Below are positions 36,820 to 53,772 of a stretch of 64,000 nucleotides of DNA, piece after piece. Source of the DNA: Littorina saxatilis. Its lineage: Eukaryota > Mollusca > Gastropoda > Littorinimorpha > Littorinidae. The position numbers and the translations under genes were made by a program. The stretch is from positions 24,129,057-24,193,056 of the forward strand of contig NC_090254.1 of the NCBI RefSeq assembly GCF_037325665.1, read 5' to 3'. The notes under the pieces are model-generated. The model had not been told where the DNA came from, made no database searches, and was given only the letters and a program-made list of their open reading frames with translations. Position 1 is the stretch's first letter; each line of letters opens with the position of its first letter.

Positions 36820-37663
36820 ATATTTAGTCAAGTTTTGACTAAATATTTTAACATCGAGGGGGAATCGAAACGAGGGTCGTGGTGTATGTGCGTGCGTGTG
36901 TGTGTGTGTGTGTCTGTGTGTAGAGCGATTCAGACTAAACTACTGGACCGATCTTTATGAAATTTGACATGAGAGTTCCTGGGTATGAAATCCCCGAACA
37001 TTTTTTTTCATTTTTTTGATAAATGTCTTTGATGACGTCATATCCGGCTTTTCGTGAAAGTTGAGGCGGCACTGTCACGCCCTCATTTTTCAACCAAATT
37101 GGTTGAAATTTTGGTCAAGTACTCTTCGACAAAGCCCGGGGTTCGGTATTGCATTTCAGCTTGGTGGCTTAAAAATTAATTAATGACTTTGGTCATTAAA
37201 AATCTGAAAATTGTAAAAAAAAATAAAAATTTATAAAACGATCCAAATTTACGTTTATCTTATTCTCCATCATTTGCTGATTCCAAAAACATATAAATAT
37301 GTTATATTCGGATTAAAAACAAGCTCTGAAAATTAAATATATACAAATTATTATCAATTTTTTTTTTCGAAATCAATTTAAAAACACTTTCATCTTATTC
37401 CATGTCGGTTCCTGATTCCAAAAATATATAGATATGATATGTTTGGATTAAAAACACGCTCAGAAAGTTAAAACGATATCCTTCTCAGCGCAACGAATAC
37501 CCCGCTCTTCTTGTCAATTCCACCTGCACTGCCTTTGCCACGGGCGGTGGAGTGACGATGCTACGAGTATACGGTCTTGCTGCGTTGCGTTGCGTTCAGT
37601 TTCATTCTGTGAGTTCGACAGCTACTTGACTAAATATTGTATTTTCGCCTTACGCGACTTGTT
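36820..37663 (+). mobile_element. Family A HINE element, copy A9
   Basis: A full-length copy after CGTTTTT. It ends CGCGACTTGTT. Part of the usual right-hand region around 37470 is shortened. Confidence 0.8.
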
Positions 37664-38075
37664 ACATTTGCATCCGTTTCAACACGGTGTGCGTGTGTGA
37701 GAGATAGTTTTTCCATAAAAAAGTTTACACACACACACACGCAGTCATATTTCTGTTCTTTTTATGGCTCTCATACCTCGCATTCTTTAGCTGTTCATTC
37801 ATCTTGTGAACAACGACAACAAGCTGACCGACACATACCCTCCAACAAACACAGAGAAAAGGCAAGTTTTTGTTTTTATTTAAAAACCCCAACCATTCCT
37901 TACATCAATGTCATTCCTCATGCTAACCAAAACAATGTGCTTTCACCTGCACATTATTCCTCCCTCCTCCTCCCCATTACTCACACAGTATGTAAAAGAC
38001 AGGCTTTCCTCAACATACAGTCAATATCTCTTTATTACTGTCTCACACACACACACAAACACTTCTCACTCACAC

Positions 38076-38976
38076 CATAGACCAAATAGCCTGGACCGCC
38101 AACTCGTCACGTGACACTTCGAGGTTACGACTCGCGACTTTCAGGGGCGCGTCGCGTCCGGTTTGAAATTTGTTTGTTTATTTGTTGCTTAACGTCCAGC
38201 CGACTACGCAGAGCCATATCAGGACGAGGAAGGGGGGGGGATGAAGGGGGCCACTTGTCAAGCGATTCCTGTTTACAAATGCACTAACCCATTACTTGTG
38301 TCCCAGCAGGCTTTAGTAAAACTAAATTAATACCTACTGGAAGATTACCAGTTTCCAGTATGTTAAAATAGGCTTAACCTATCTACTGCTGGACTTACAT
38401 CAGAACACTAACAGATTAAACTATACATGAATCGCGAGACAAGCGGCAAGAGAAGAGTTTTTTGGAAAAAATACAGGTGAATGAGCAAGAAGGCAGAAAA
38501 AAGAAAAGAATTCATGAAGAAAAAGAGAGCATGACAGGAAAGAGGAACCAAAAATCTACCTAACAGCAAACTAGAAAGCTCCTGCGGTTCCAAAAACAGG
38601 AGGGGCCTTTAATTTCATAACCGCAGTGCCCCACTGCGGGAGTCCGGTTTGAAAGGCCAGCGATTTGAAGACAGTGAAAAGAAAGCACGCTCCAGTTATT
38701 TGTGACAATGGGAGGTGACAATGAACTGGATTTTCCAAAACTCCAAACTAAATCGAAAAACATGTTCCATATGCACTTTTGCTGAGTTTATTTTAGCATT
38801 TTCAGAACTTACCTCGGCAACTTCGTCCATGTTTACAATCGACACCGGATATCACGTCCCCCTGATTTCTGAAAGGCTTGTAAGCGTAGGTTCCTAAATG
38901 CGAGAGGCCGCTACCTCGTAATAGAGAGAAAGAGCGGAGAGAGAGCTAGTTGGCGGTCCAGGATAAATGGTCTATG
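38076..38976. mobile_element. Short TIR DNA transposon, copy 2, split by a retroposon
   Basis: The ends CATAGACC...CTGGACCGCCAACT and the inverted copy match copy 1 at 5112, here in the opposite orientation. The flanks are CTCACAC and GTCACAC, a 7-bp duplication with one change. It is interrupted at 38169-38641. Confidence 0.75.
38169..38641 (-). mobile_element. SINE-like retroposon nested in a TIR transposon
   Basis: On the minus strand it starts near CTCCCGCAGTGGGGCACTGC and ends with GGCTGGACGTTAAGCAACAA and an (AAAC)n-like tail. The 13-bp target duplication GTCCGGTTTGAAA lies at 38156-38168 and 38642-38654. The interior is A/G-rich with no coding. Confidence 0.8.
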
Positions 38977-39009
38977 GTCACACATACATACATACACGCG
39001 CACAGATGA

Positions 39010-42000
39010 TCAAACAAGAGCATTTTCATTGCGAATGTACTCTCCGATGTCAGCTTGATGATGCAAGACCACCATCATGGGATCTGCATGACGACACGCT
39101 TCTGTTGACTTTGCTGCCAGCCCAAAGCCCTGCAACACAAAGGGAGATCATCCATGATTTGCTGTACTTACATGATATAAGAATACATACAACTTTCTTT
39201 CTTTATTTGGTGTTTAACGTCGTTTTCAACCGTTCAAGGTTATATCGTGACGGGGAAAGGGGGGAGATGGGATAGAGCCACTTGTTAATTGTTTTTTGTT
39301 CACAAAAGTACTAATCAAACAATTGCTCCAGGGGCTTGCAACGTAGTTCAATATATGACCATAATACATACAACTTACAAATCTTATATATATAAGAATG
39401 GATCTAAGACTAAGTGTGTGTGTCTGTGCTTGTGATATTTCAGAGATGGCAAGAACAAGATATTGTGCATGCAACACTGCCCAAGAGCCACAGATGTGCA
39501 CCTAAATTTTAGTTTCTTGATTCATAGATTCCTTCTGAGATAATAAAACTACTTAAACACAACAAAAATAGTGCACGGCCAGTACAGTGCCTACTGTTCA
39601 TCTGTAGCAAGCACATAATGCCGGTGACATTAGAGATTCTCTATTGCTCTTATCAGGAGAATGAATTTATAAAAATTCCTCAACCGGAAAGTACAGGAAT
39701 GTTCTTATACAAGAATGAAACACAATGACAACACCAAAATGACACGCTTTACTGACATAACCAAACACTGACCAGAATAATATATTTATCTACATGTAGA
39801 TTCAAACCTTTCTTTCTTTCTTTCTTTATTTGGTGTTTAACGTCGTTTTCAACCACGAAGGTTATATCGCGACGAGGGAAAGAGGGGAGATGGGATAGGG
39901 GAAAGGGGGGAGATGGGATAGAGCCACTTGTTAAGTGTTTCTTGTTCACAAAAGCACTAATAAAAAAATTGCTCCAGGGGCTTGCAACGTAGTACAATAT
40001 ATGACCTTACTGGGAGAATGCAAGTTTCCAGTACAAAGGACTAAACATTTCTTACATACTGCTTGACTAAAATCTTTACAAACATTGACTATATTCTATA
40101 CAAGAACCACTAACAAGGGTAAAAGGAGAAACAGAATCCGTTAGTCGCCTCTTACGACATGCGGGGTGCAGAGAAATAAGGATGTGGAAAAGAAGACTTT
40201 TGGTAAGTGAAATAAAGGTGATGGATCCAGTCAGGTAGAAATAAGACAACAAGAAAAGAATTGGAAAACTGCAGGGAATAGTAGGGAGAGTTTTCTTGGA
40301 AGGAAATATAGGTGAAAGGACTGGTAAGGCAGAAATAAGACAAAAGAAGAGAAGTAAAGGGGTGGGGTAGCTCTGTTTAAACGCTCCCGCCGCGTGAAGG
40401 CGACCCCATGGGAGCCATTCAAACCTGCCTGACAGTTGATCACCATTCGATAAAACCACCCCTGTCAGTAATTCCAAAGGGACCAATCAGACAATACTTT
40501 TTCCAACAGAAACAGCACTACTTTAAAAAAAAAAAATGTTTAAAACATTACAGTTGACTGAGTAGACCAAGGGAGAAATGCACTGACCAAGGGCATGTCA
40601 TTCATACTGTAGACGATAACTCCTTGGTGATCTGATGTTCCCTCTGTGATACGTCCCAGGCCTGACTTGACCACGTTGTGACCGTACAGAAACTGTTGCT
40701 CTGCTGACGGCTTCAGCCACACCTTGTACTGGAGAAACAACATGTGCTCTTCATCATTAACACTAACAGTTTTAAATGTAACTATACTCAGTACACACCC
40801 TCGATGTCTGGGAGGAGGGGTTTTGCAGCCAGCGATGCAAAGAGAAAGAGGGACATTTTTCTTGGGCTCTTTCTTTCTTTCTTTATTTGGTGTTTAACGT
40901 CGTTTTCAACCACGAAGGTTATATCGCGACGGGGAAAAGGGGGGGGGGGGGGGGAGGATGGGATAGAGCCACTTGTGTTTCTTGTTCACAAAAGCACTAA
41001 TCAAAAAGTTGCTCCAGGGGTTTGCAACGTAGTACAATATATTACCTTACTGGGAGAATTCAAGTTTCCAGTACAAAGGACTTAACATTTCTTACATACT
41101 GCTTGACTAAAATCTTTTCAAACATTGACTATATTCTATACAAGAAACACTTAACAAGGGTAAAAGGAGAAACAGAATCCGTTAGTCGCCTCTTACTGGG
41201 GAGCATCGGGTAAATTCTTCCCCCTAACCCGCGTGGGGGTTCTTGGGCTCGCGAGGCAGCAAGCACTATGTCTCTATACTGTACAATGTAAACCAAAAAG
41301 TTGGGGGGGGGGGGGGGGGGGACACTCCATATGAACACATTAGGCATGGACCAAGTGAACGAGAGATGGTTGTGGGTGGAGTGGGTGAAGAAGGAAGGAG
41401 AAAGTTGACTTATAACCCCCCTCCTTCCCTTTCACTTAAATATGAAAAAAAATTCAATGTTTGAATAATAGCACCACAAAAGAAAGAGAAAAATGTTGAA
41501 GTAATCAGAACATAAATTATACTAAAAAAGTATAATTTGTTATTTATTTCATATTTTATAAGTCTAACAAAGTAACATCAAATCAATAAAAAACACAAAA
41601 AACACACATTTATCTTCTTTGTTTTACATTTAATCACTTAAAGAAGGCTGAAAGGAATGTTACAGTTTGAAACAACTCAATCTGAAGTTTTACCACAAAA
41701 TCTCATTTCGTTTCTTATTATGTTCTTTCTTTATTTGGTGTTTAACGTCGTTTTCAACCATTCAAGGTCAATCGCGACGGGGAAAGGGGGGAGATGGGAT
41801 AGGGGAAAGGGGGGAGATGGGATAGAGCCACTTGTTAATTGTTTCTTGTTCACAAAAGCACTAATCAAAAAATTGCTCCAGGGGCTTGCAACGTACTGTA
41901 GTACAATATATGACCTTACTGGGAGAATGCAAGTTTCCAGTACAAAGGACTTAACATTTCTTACATACTGCTTGACTAAAATCTTTACAAACATTGACTA

Positions 42001-45000
42001 TATTCTATACAAGAAACACTTAACAAGGGTAAAAGGAGAAACAGAACCGTTAGTCGCCTCTTACGACATGCTGGGTAGCATCGGGTAAATTCTTTCTCGT
42101 CCCAACCAATATGGGACTCCCCCTAACCCGCGGGGGGTGTTTCTTATTATGTTTCGAACACAGTTTCAGCATGTCTGCAACGTATGAGTAACTTCAAAAC
42201 AGGATCCTTTTAGCACCAACACCACTTCAAGCCAACGTTTATTTTAAACAAAAAATAAAATAAAAATTAAAACTCACTTTTGCATAAGGCGCCAGATAGT
42301 CCAGAGCTGTGACATGCAGCATAAACTTTCTATCTTTGCGTGTGAATTTGCCAAAACAAGTTCCAAATGACAGCAGATTCTCTCCAGCTATGTTGCCTGC
42401 CTTTTTCATCAATTCTTCGCTGTAGAGAAAGTTTGGAAGAAATCTTATGTAAACAGAATTAACAATAATGCATTCAAACAAGTGTGAGAAAAAACACCCC
42501 ACCCAAACAACAACCAACCAAACAAAACACAGACAACATATAACCAAAACCAAACAGAAAAAAATACCTCAAAAGAGTCAACTGCATGCCCAGAAAACAC
42601 CCCTTTACTATTTTTGATTCATTCTGCAACTCAGGTACAGAACTTGTGAAAGCAATGTGTACTTTTTGATACTTGTAGCTATAGGTAGAAGTTAGAACGT
42701 CAGCCGGGCGTCAGCCAAAATAAACCCCAGACTGATCAAATGCTTCCATGCCAATTTTATAAGGTTAATAGGTACAATTATCCAGAGGGAGAAAAGCCGG
42801 TCAAGTTATTACAAGTGAAGCCGTTAGATTTAACCCCAAAATTCGATTAATGAGAAAACGCATCGAGTAGTTACCTCCCTTGAATGAGAAAAGAAAGCTT
42901 TGGCGAAAACAACTTTTCAAATTTCATCACGAAAAAGACTCCATGAGTGGAATGTGGGGTTCCAAAGTTCGATCAGCAGAAATTTAGAGGGTAGGGGGAT
43001 AGTCAGTAGGGAGTTTATGTGTCATGTGAAATAAACAAGGCCGGCTGACGTCCTACACATTCAGCATGTCTTTTTCATCTCGGAATGACATGCAGACCTG
43101 CCTACCCCCAAAATTACAAGGTGTAATGAGCCAAGCCAAAAAGAGTAATCTGGTGGACGAAAGTATAATCAAGATTCCTTTCGGCAATCATTGCGCACAT
43201 TGTCACTTCTGCTCGGACAATTTCTCCCTCCAGTTTTGTTACTGTATCACTCGACTCAGACTTCCTGATAAAGAAACAGGTAATTCGAATGTCTTTTGTC
43301 TTTTGGTTTCCACGAGCTCTCTTTACTGCATCCTTGTGATAATTTGTCTTGATGTGCTATGCACAGTAATATTTTCCAATGTGTGCACACGAAAAGTCAC
43401 TGTGGCAAAGGGAACACAAGACGTGCTTTGGTCCTTTTCTTCTTCTTCTTCTTGTCGTTCGCTGTTAGATCGTCAGTCCGGACTGCAGGGCGAAACGTGC
43501 TGTCCTCTCCAAGTCCTCTCTGGGGCCGTATAGCTTCTTTTGTAGCGCTGTCTCCTCTGGCCAGGTGGTGTCCCTCAGAGCACTGTGGTATGGACAATCC
43601 TGCAGGATGTGCTCTGCTGTCTGATTCTTGCCACACGGAGATAGGGGGGAGGGAACTAGCTTCAGCTTTGTGGCCATATTGATGTTTCGGCTAGTTGCTC
43701 TCCCCCGCAGGCTGTCCCCTGGCTCCACAAGACAGCTGGGACGGAGGGACCACCAGTAGCTGAGGTTGGGCTCCTTTGAGGCATGGAGCCCGGCGCTGCA
43801 CCTGCCTGGCGGGACTTCACAGGGCGAGCACCATCGCGTGCATTTCGGACTGTCGACATTTCATTTTGCGTTTTTGCGTGGATCTGTGGTTGGTTAAGGT
43901 GCGCCTATTGGCCCAGATCCTCCGACTTCAGCCCTTAGGTTTCTTTCGGGGTTACCCCGCCCTTAGTTCCTGGCTCAAAAACCTAACCCTGGAAACACAT
44001 GGGGGATTTCTTACCGGGGGTCAAACCCCGGGGCTAGAGCTTTTAATGCGGCTCTTACCCGCATGGTGTAACCGTCATCGGACACGTAGGGCATTTATAG
44101 GGTAGTCAGTGCCATCTGCCAACCCACCCCGTCCTGGTAGAGACACCGCTAGTTGGTCCGGGACTGCTTATTCTATATTCGCAGCTGGCCCCCATATCTG
44201 GGGGCCGTTCCCCTATCCGCCACCTGGGGACCCGCCGGGTTGAGGATAGTCGCCCCCCTACTGAATTGGAAGTAGTCTGTTCCCGGCTTTGGTCCTTTTG
44301 ATTAAGGTCTTGGGCATGGCCAAGATTCCATTTAGCTGCCTTTGTATTTCTGTCTCATGGGGACTCAGATTTTCAACGCGTCGCTAATTCATTGTAATGC
44401 GAACGGCATCATCTATCTTGTTTGTATGTGGCTGAACAGACCGGAAATGACTGGATATTGCCCAAACGATCTCGCGCAGGTGCAAACGCAAGCTCTGCGA
44501 GAGCAACAATACAGATCGGATTTACATCGAGATGAGATGTGAAAAATCGTACTTTTGGTTTCTTAAAAGTCGTAGTTTCCATTGTGGAAAGCGTGATGGC
44601 GTAGTTTGGGTTAACAATCGTAGTAAATTACGCCAAAATCGTAAGGGTAGGCAGGTTTGGACATATACCTTTTAGACATTCACTGAATCAGTGACAAATA
44701 AGGATAACATTAAACAAGAAGAGCAAACGCTCGATCGAGTCACTTTCGCAGTTCTGAATATTATATGAGGCATCAGATGGACAGGAAGAAATTGCTATTC
44801 ACAACACAATGAGTCACGTTCACATAAAATTTGAGCCCGGTCACTTTTATAGTTTCCGAGAAAAGCCCAACGTTAAGTTGTGTGTTGCCGAACAGAAAAG
44901 GCTAGTTATCTCCCTTGTTTTTCTGATAACGTTCGTAAAAGGCTACAGATGTAAATACTTTGATGTAAAGAATAATCCTACAAAGTTTCAATCACATCCG

Positions 45001-45772
45001 ATGAACTTTGTCAAAGATATAAAATGTCTAATTTTTCCTTTGACGCTGACCTGTGACCTTGAAAAAGGTCAAAGGTCAACGAAACCATCGTTAAAGTGTA
45101 GAGGTCATTGGAGGTCACGACTAAACAAAATATGAGCCCGATCGCTTTGATAGTTTCCGAGAAAAGTCCAACGTTAAGGTGGTGTCTACAGACGGCCGGC
45201 TGGCCGGCTGGTCGGTCGGCCGGCCGGACAGACTAACACTGACCGATTACATAGTCACTTTTTCTCAAGTGACTCAAAAAGAACAAAACTATCTTGAAAT
45301 GAAAAACATAATTTGTTTAAAATGCTTCAATTTCATTCTCACCTGATATAGTATACCCGTTCCTTGTGCAGACGGAAGCAGTATGCTCCATCTTGTCTGT
45401 CTAGCAGCAGTGCGATGCTGTCACCGATACTGTAAAGAAACAACAAAAACACATTAACATGTGAAGATGCTTATGCTTGCAGTTCACATTTGTATGCCAA
45501 ACCCCTTTTATTGTATATGAATACTCCCTTTTGGTGATACATGAAGTAGTTTGTAATATATTGTATTTAGCACTAGCAGAGGTAGAAACAAAACCCTAAC
45601 AAATATAACATTCAGCATTCAGCCCTTCTAGTTCTTTTCAATCGGATATTTATTGATTTCAGGAGGGGGGGAGGGGGGGTAGTCAAACATGATCTCAACG
45701 AAAGCAAAATACTTACTATTTGGACAATTTCTCAAAGAAGGTTTTTGTTTCTTCTTCTGTAAGAGGCCGCAT
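39010..45772 (-). CDS. NIP7: NIP7, 60S ribosome biogenesis factor (5 exons)
   Basis: Nip7 is a nucleolar/nuclear protein needed for pre-rRNA processing and 60S subunit assembly; its C-terminal PUA domain binds RNA. Exons in order: 45772-45717, 45429-45343, 42419-42278, 40728-40588, 39129-39010. All junctions are GT-AG and in phase, giving 181 codons against 180 in human. The protein starts [20 protein letters not shown] and contains [72 protein letters not shown] and ends [17 protein letters not shown]. The exon 4 donor is GTCAGT, slightly unusual. The 2.9-kb intron 2 holds nested mobile elements; introns 3 and 4 hold three SINE-like copies. It is transcribed towards DCAF17 and away from GABARAP. 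Confidence 0.96.
39194..39362 (-). mobile_element. GACGTTAAACACC SINE-like element, copy 3 (5'-truncated)
   Basis: Only the 3' half is present (tail side CTTTCTTTATTTGG, broken at ATATATGACC), yet it is bounded by the 14-bp direct repeat AATACATACAACTT on both sides. Truncation at the 5' end with a full target duplication is the mark of LINE-machinery reverse transcription. Confidence 0.82.
39809..40480 (-). mobile_element. GACGTTAAACACC SINE-like element, copy 4 (long form)
   Basis: The usual body (39809-40165) continues into an A/G-rich region and GTTTAAACGCTCCCGCCGCG...GCCATTCAAACC, so it is longer than its relatives; a second repeat may be fused. It is in NIP7 intron 4. Confidence 0.6.
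40870..41233 (-). mobile_element. GACGTTAAACACC SINE-like element, copy 5
   Basis: Flanked by TTCTTGGGCTC on both sides (left about 40858-40868, right from about 41234). It contains a G-run at about 40940-40955. It is in NIP7 intron 3. Confidence 0.8.
41724..42136 (-). mobile_element. GACGTTAAACACC SINE-like element, copy 6
   Basis: A full-length copy that includes TTCTCGTCCCAACCAATATG and CCCCTAACCCGCGGGG at its 5' end. The target duplication GTTTCTTATTATGTT lies on both sides. It is in NIP7 intron 3. Confidence 0.85.
42955..43063 (+). repeat. Dispersed repeat shared with 47756-47855
   Basis: CCATGAGTGGAAT, AAAGTTCGATCAGCAG and GCCGGCTG(A/C)CGTCCTAC occur in the same order at both sites, one in NIP7 intron 2 and one inside the Mutator-like element of GABARAP intron 1. 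Boundaries and class are unknown. Confidence 0.6.
43093..44659. mobile_element. TIR transposon interrupted by a LINE derivative
   Basis: The outer ends CAGACCTGCCTACCC and the inverted GGGTAGGCAGGTTTG match at 13 of 15 bases. GACAT borders both ends, a possible 5-bp target duplication. Without the nested insert it is about 700 bp and has no transposase; the open frame at 43066-43300 is unrecognised. Confidence 0.6.
43439..44285 (-). mobile_element. Internally deleted non-LTR retrotransposon (LINE derivative)
   Basis: The 14-bp target duplication GCTTTGGTCCTTTT lies at 43425-43438 and 44286-44299, and the minus-strand 3' end is (GAA)n. From the minus-strand 5' end there is a GC-rich, hairpin-forming leader of about 420 bp. 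A short ORF1-like start (43859, [19 protein letters not shown]) follows, then the last part of an ORF2-like frame (43728-43465). That frame has [20 protein letters not shown], the Cys/His motif common after LINE reverse transcriptases, and ends [11 protein letters not shown]. The reverse transcriptase and endonuclease are absent, so it moved as a non-autonomous unit. Confidence 0.8.
44713..45275 (-). mobile_element. Family B HINE element, copy B2
   Basis: A full-length copy in reverse orientation, from AACAAGAAGAGC to AAGTGACTC followed by AAAAA. It is nearly identical to B1, B3 and B4, so recently spread. It is in NIP7 intron 2, 67 bp from exon 2. Confidence 0.82.
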
Positions 45773-50462
<4,690 letters not shown>

Positions 50463-51075
50463 GTTTTGACTGACAATTGCATAGACCTAGAGATCATCTA
50501 CTGGCTCCACTGTTCTATCATCATGAGGGCTGATGCTGGGAAAAGCAATTTTTCGTTTGGTCAGACCAGCTGTGACTTCATTGTGTACATATATTTCGCC
50601 ATCCAATGCAGTGCGCTAGCAAGTCACTGCAGTCCAAGTGCTGCCCCCTTCTAGCGTACCCTCCCCTTCTTACCCGATCATCTTTTTCAATGGCTTTTCA
50701 TCCCCTAAGTCTGAAAAATTTCTGCTTGATTTTTGTCCTAGCCTTTTGAATTTTGCAGTTGGTTTTATCACTCAGGCCAGCAATGTGTGTGTGGTTTTTC
50801 TTGTGTTTGTTGAACTTAGGCGGTTTGTGACTATTTTTAGTGGCCACCTCAGATCTCGTGTTGATGATATCGGCCAAGAGGACACATAACCTAAGCTCCT
50901 GTTCTTAATGGCAGGGGTTACGTGTGTCATTTCTGCAGGAGCTGTTAAAAAAATCCAGGCTGTTTGGGTTTGAAGGAATGTCACAAGGAAATGCAGAGTA
51001 TGCTTGCCTCATGGTGTTTTCTTCATGTCAACCGTCAGATAGTATATGATGTATTTATAACTTATAAGTAATAAA
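50463..51075 (+). promoter_or_regulatory. GABARAP 3' UTR with AATAAA at 51070-51075
   Basis: The stretch after the stop has no coding character. AATAAA at 51070-51075 (TAAGTAATAAACATTTGTG) is a plausible poly(A) signal about 610 bp after the stop; another AATAAA is at 52157-52162. Confidence 0.5.
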
Positions 51076-53640
51076 CATTTGTGTTGTAAGAAACTGCCAC
51101 ATGTAAAAGTGTTAGTCTTTTTCTGTACTTATTTTTTCTCTTCTTATTGTCGTGCATAGCGTTTTTTTCTTGCTATTTTGTTTATTCCTAGGTCTACAAC
51201 TCGTTCTTGCTTTTATGTGTGTACTACTATTACTATTAGAAGTACATGTAGGTCTAAGGTGGGTGTTGAATTGTTTCATGAGGAGACTCAGAGGGTTAGT
51301 CATTTTTGTAAGTTTTTATGATCAGTCTTGTAGGTAACTTTCTCCAACAAGATTTTCAGTTTCTCCGCTGTTCAAAATTATTTTCCGCTATTTTTTTCAT
51401 GAACATAACACAGTAAAACAGATGCCTCTTGTGGGTGGTAAAATATCGTAATTATGATACTGGCTGAGTGAGCAAAGAACTTATTCCAAGTTGAAACTCA
51501 ACATCTTCCATGTAATTCTTTAAAATAAAAATGTCCACACTGTTTAAGACTTTCAGAGTCAAGCTATCACCTGATTATGAAAGCCAGAAATATACTTGGA
51601 TGGGTGTAATTGCAGCTTGTTTTTTGCAAAGCTATCTTCAGTACACTGTAACTGGTGTTATTTTATAGAATCTTTGAAACTAATGAATTTGACACCAGAT
51701 GGATTTAGACAAACAGGAGGGATTTGTTGTCATATTTGCTGTTCTTATCTTGTAATTTTTGGGTACATGTGTACATATTTTGCACGAGTGTGGTTTTTTG
51801 GTTTCATGGAATGTGTGTCTTGAAAATGGGATGTTTGCTTGTACACAGAATATATATAGGTTAAAAAAGGCATTCCCAAGACTTCCTTCAGTTATTTAGG
51901 CCAAGGGCTGTAACTGGCAAAAAATCAACATCTTTATTTTACTTTTAACCTCCTTGAAAAGATAAGAAGACTTGAACATTTGTGAACATTCAACTAGAAC
52001 TATGTGTCATTTCACCGACACAAAGGCTGTTTCCTCAAAATCATTAGCTTTTATTGTGGTCAACTTGTTTTTGGCATACAGCAGTTGCACTTGATATTGC
52101 AGTTTGCTTTTAGTGTCTCTGTGAATTATAAAACTAAACTGTGATTTGTCTTGGGAAATAAAAATGGAAAAAATATGGTCTGTGTGTGCTGTAAATTGGG
52201 TGAATTTGCAGATGGTAAAGGTGTGAAGGGATTGCTACAACAAAATTTCCTTCTACGTGTACCACAACGCTGCCATCTTTATCTGTACATATGACTGATT
52301 GTACTGCATGCATCCCAAAACAGGAAAACGAAAAGTTCAGAAACTAGCCAGTAATGCAATGAAAAGTTAATGCTTGTCATGACCTCCAAGTTTGTGCAGA
52401 TTTATCTGTGACACATTGCAACCACCACACAAATATATTTGCAGAAGACATCCTTATGCATTACAGTGTGTTCAGGCATAACATTTACTTACCAGTGAAA
52501 GGAATGGAAGATTATTTGTCAACAAATTGCACACATTAGTTTGCATGCAAGGAAACCTATACACAGTGCTATAGTATATAGATATAATACTTCGTGAAAG
52601 AACCTGAATGAGGTTGCATTGTTCTTTTGTGTGAGGAGTTGTTTGTTCGTTTAGACGTTTTCTTGTAGCATCATTTAATTTACCTCCATCCACCACTGTA
52701 TTTCTACACACATTGAAGATTACTAGCAGCATTTAGAGCATACTCTACCAGAAAGTCTGAAAATGGTTCACTTTTTGACTCACTTGAGTAATTGATGCAA
52801 GTTTGTATATGAGAGAAATTATCAAGGTTGGATAACTAAATGAGTTGATACAGGTCACATTAGGTTTAAGTTTGTGTCAGCAAGTCGGACCTGAAAGTTA
52901 TCTTGAATATGTTGTGTATGTGTGTTTTTATTTTATTTTTATATACACATGAACATAACATTCAGCATTCACAAGGTTTATCAACAGAAAGTATTACTGA
53001 CTATTCATTGACTTCACGTACATACACACACATGGACAATATGGGGGACCGTGGTCACACTTTAGAATATACTGGCACTGTTGCAACATATTGCCTCAAT
53101 AGATTCATCGGGTACAAATATAGGCGTACACATACTGTATAATCTGTGTAATGAACTTGCGGGTAAATGGAATAGGGTAAGTCACTTACAAAATCTTCAT
53201 AATGTATCAATGAAATCTTCCTACGCATCAATGAAAAAGTGTTTATATAAACACCAATCTCTTTAAAATTTACCATAATTATTGTTTACACTAGCATTAT
53301 ACTTTTCAATCAAAAATCTTTGTTTAACAATTTTCACAAAAACATTAACATTTGGACAGCAAAATTCTATGTAATAATCTGTATTGGAACCATCTCGGGT
53401 ACATGTTCTGTGTAGTTCTCATTATTGTCAAAAAACACTTTTCTAACATTTACATCAACATTTATTAAATTAGGCCATTTTTCCATGCACTTTAAATTGA
53501 CATCATTTTTCACAAGGTGGGTATAAATATGATTTTCTCCACCTTTAGACATTTGTTTCCATACAACATTTTCACCAATATGGACAACAAGTTCTCTTAA
53601 ATATTATTATTATTATTTTGTTTGGGAAGGGGGAGGAGGA
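51076..53640. other. AT-rich non-coding stretch
   Basis: It contains possible longer GABARAP 3' UTR sequence. No gene or transposon ends are recognised. Confidence 0.45.
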
Positions 53641-53650
53641 TGTTCATATA

Positions 53651-53772
53651 CAGTGGAATCCTCCAGGACCTCAAAACAAATCTGAGAAAATCTAATTTAA
53701 AAAAAGGATTTTTCTATCTGAACTGGGAGGGAGTGTTCTAATGGTTTTTTTTTGAAAAGGGGGGTTCCACTG
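53651..53772. mobile_element. CAGTGGAACC-type MITE, short diverged copy
   Basis: The left end CAGTGGAATCCTCC and right end AGGGGGGTTCCACTG lie between TA dinucleotides. The interior keeps AAATCTGAGAAAATC. Confidence 0.75.

Noticed and set aside
43066-43533. 155-codon open frame with [12 protein letters not shown]
   Set aside because: The frame crosses the boundary of the nested LINE derivative, and its N-terminal half is not recognised. It may be transposon sequence, but I cannot name it.
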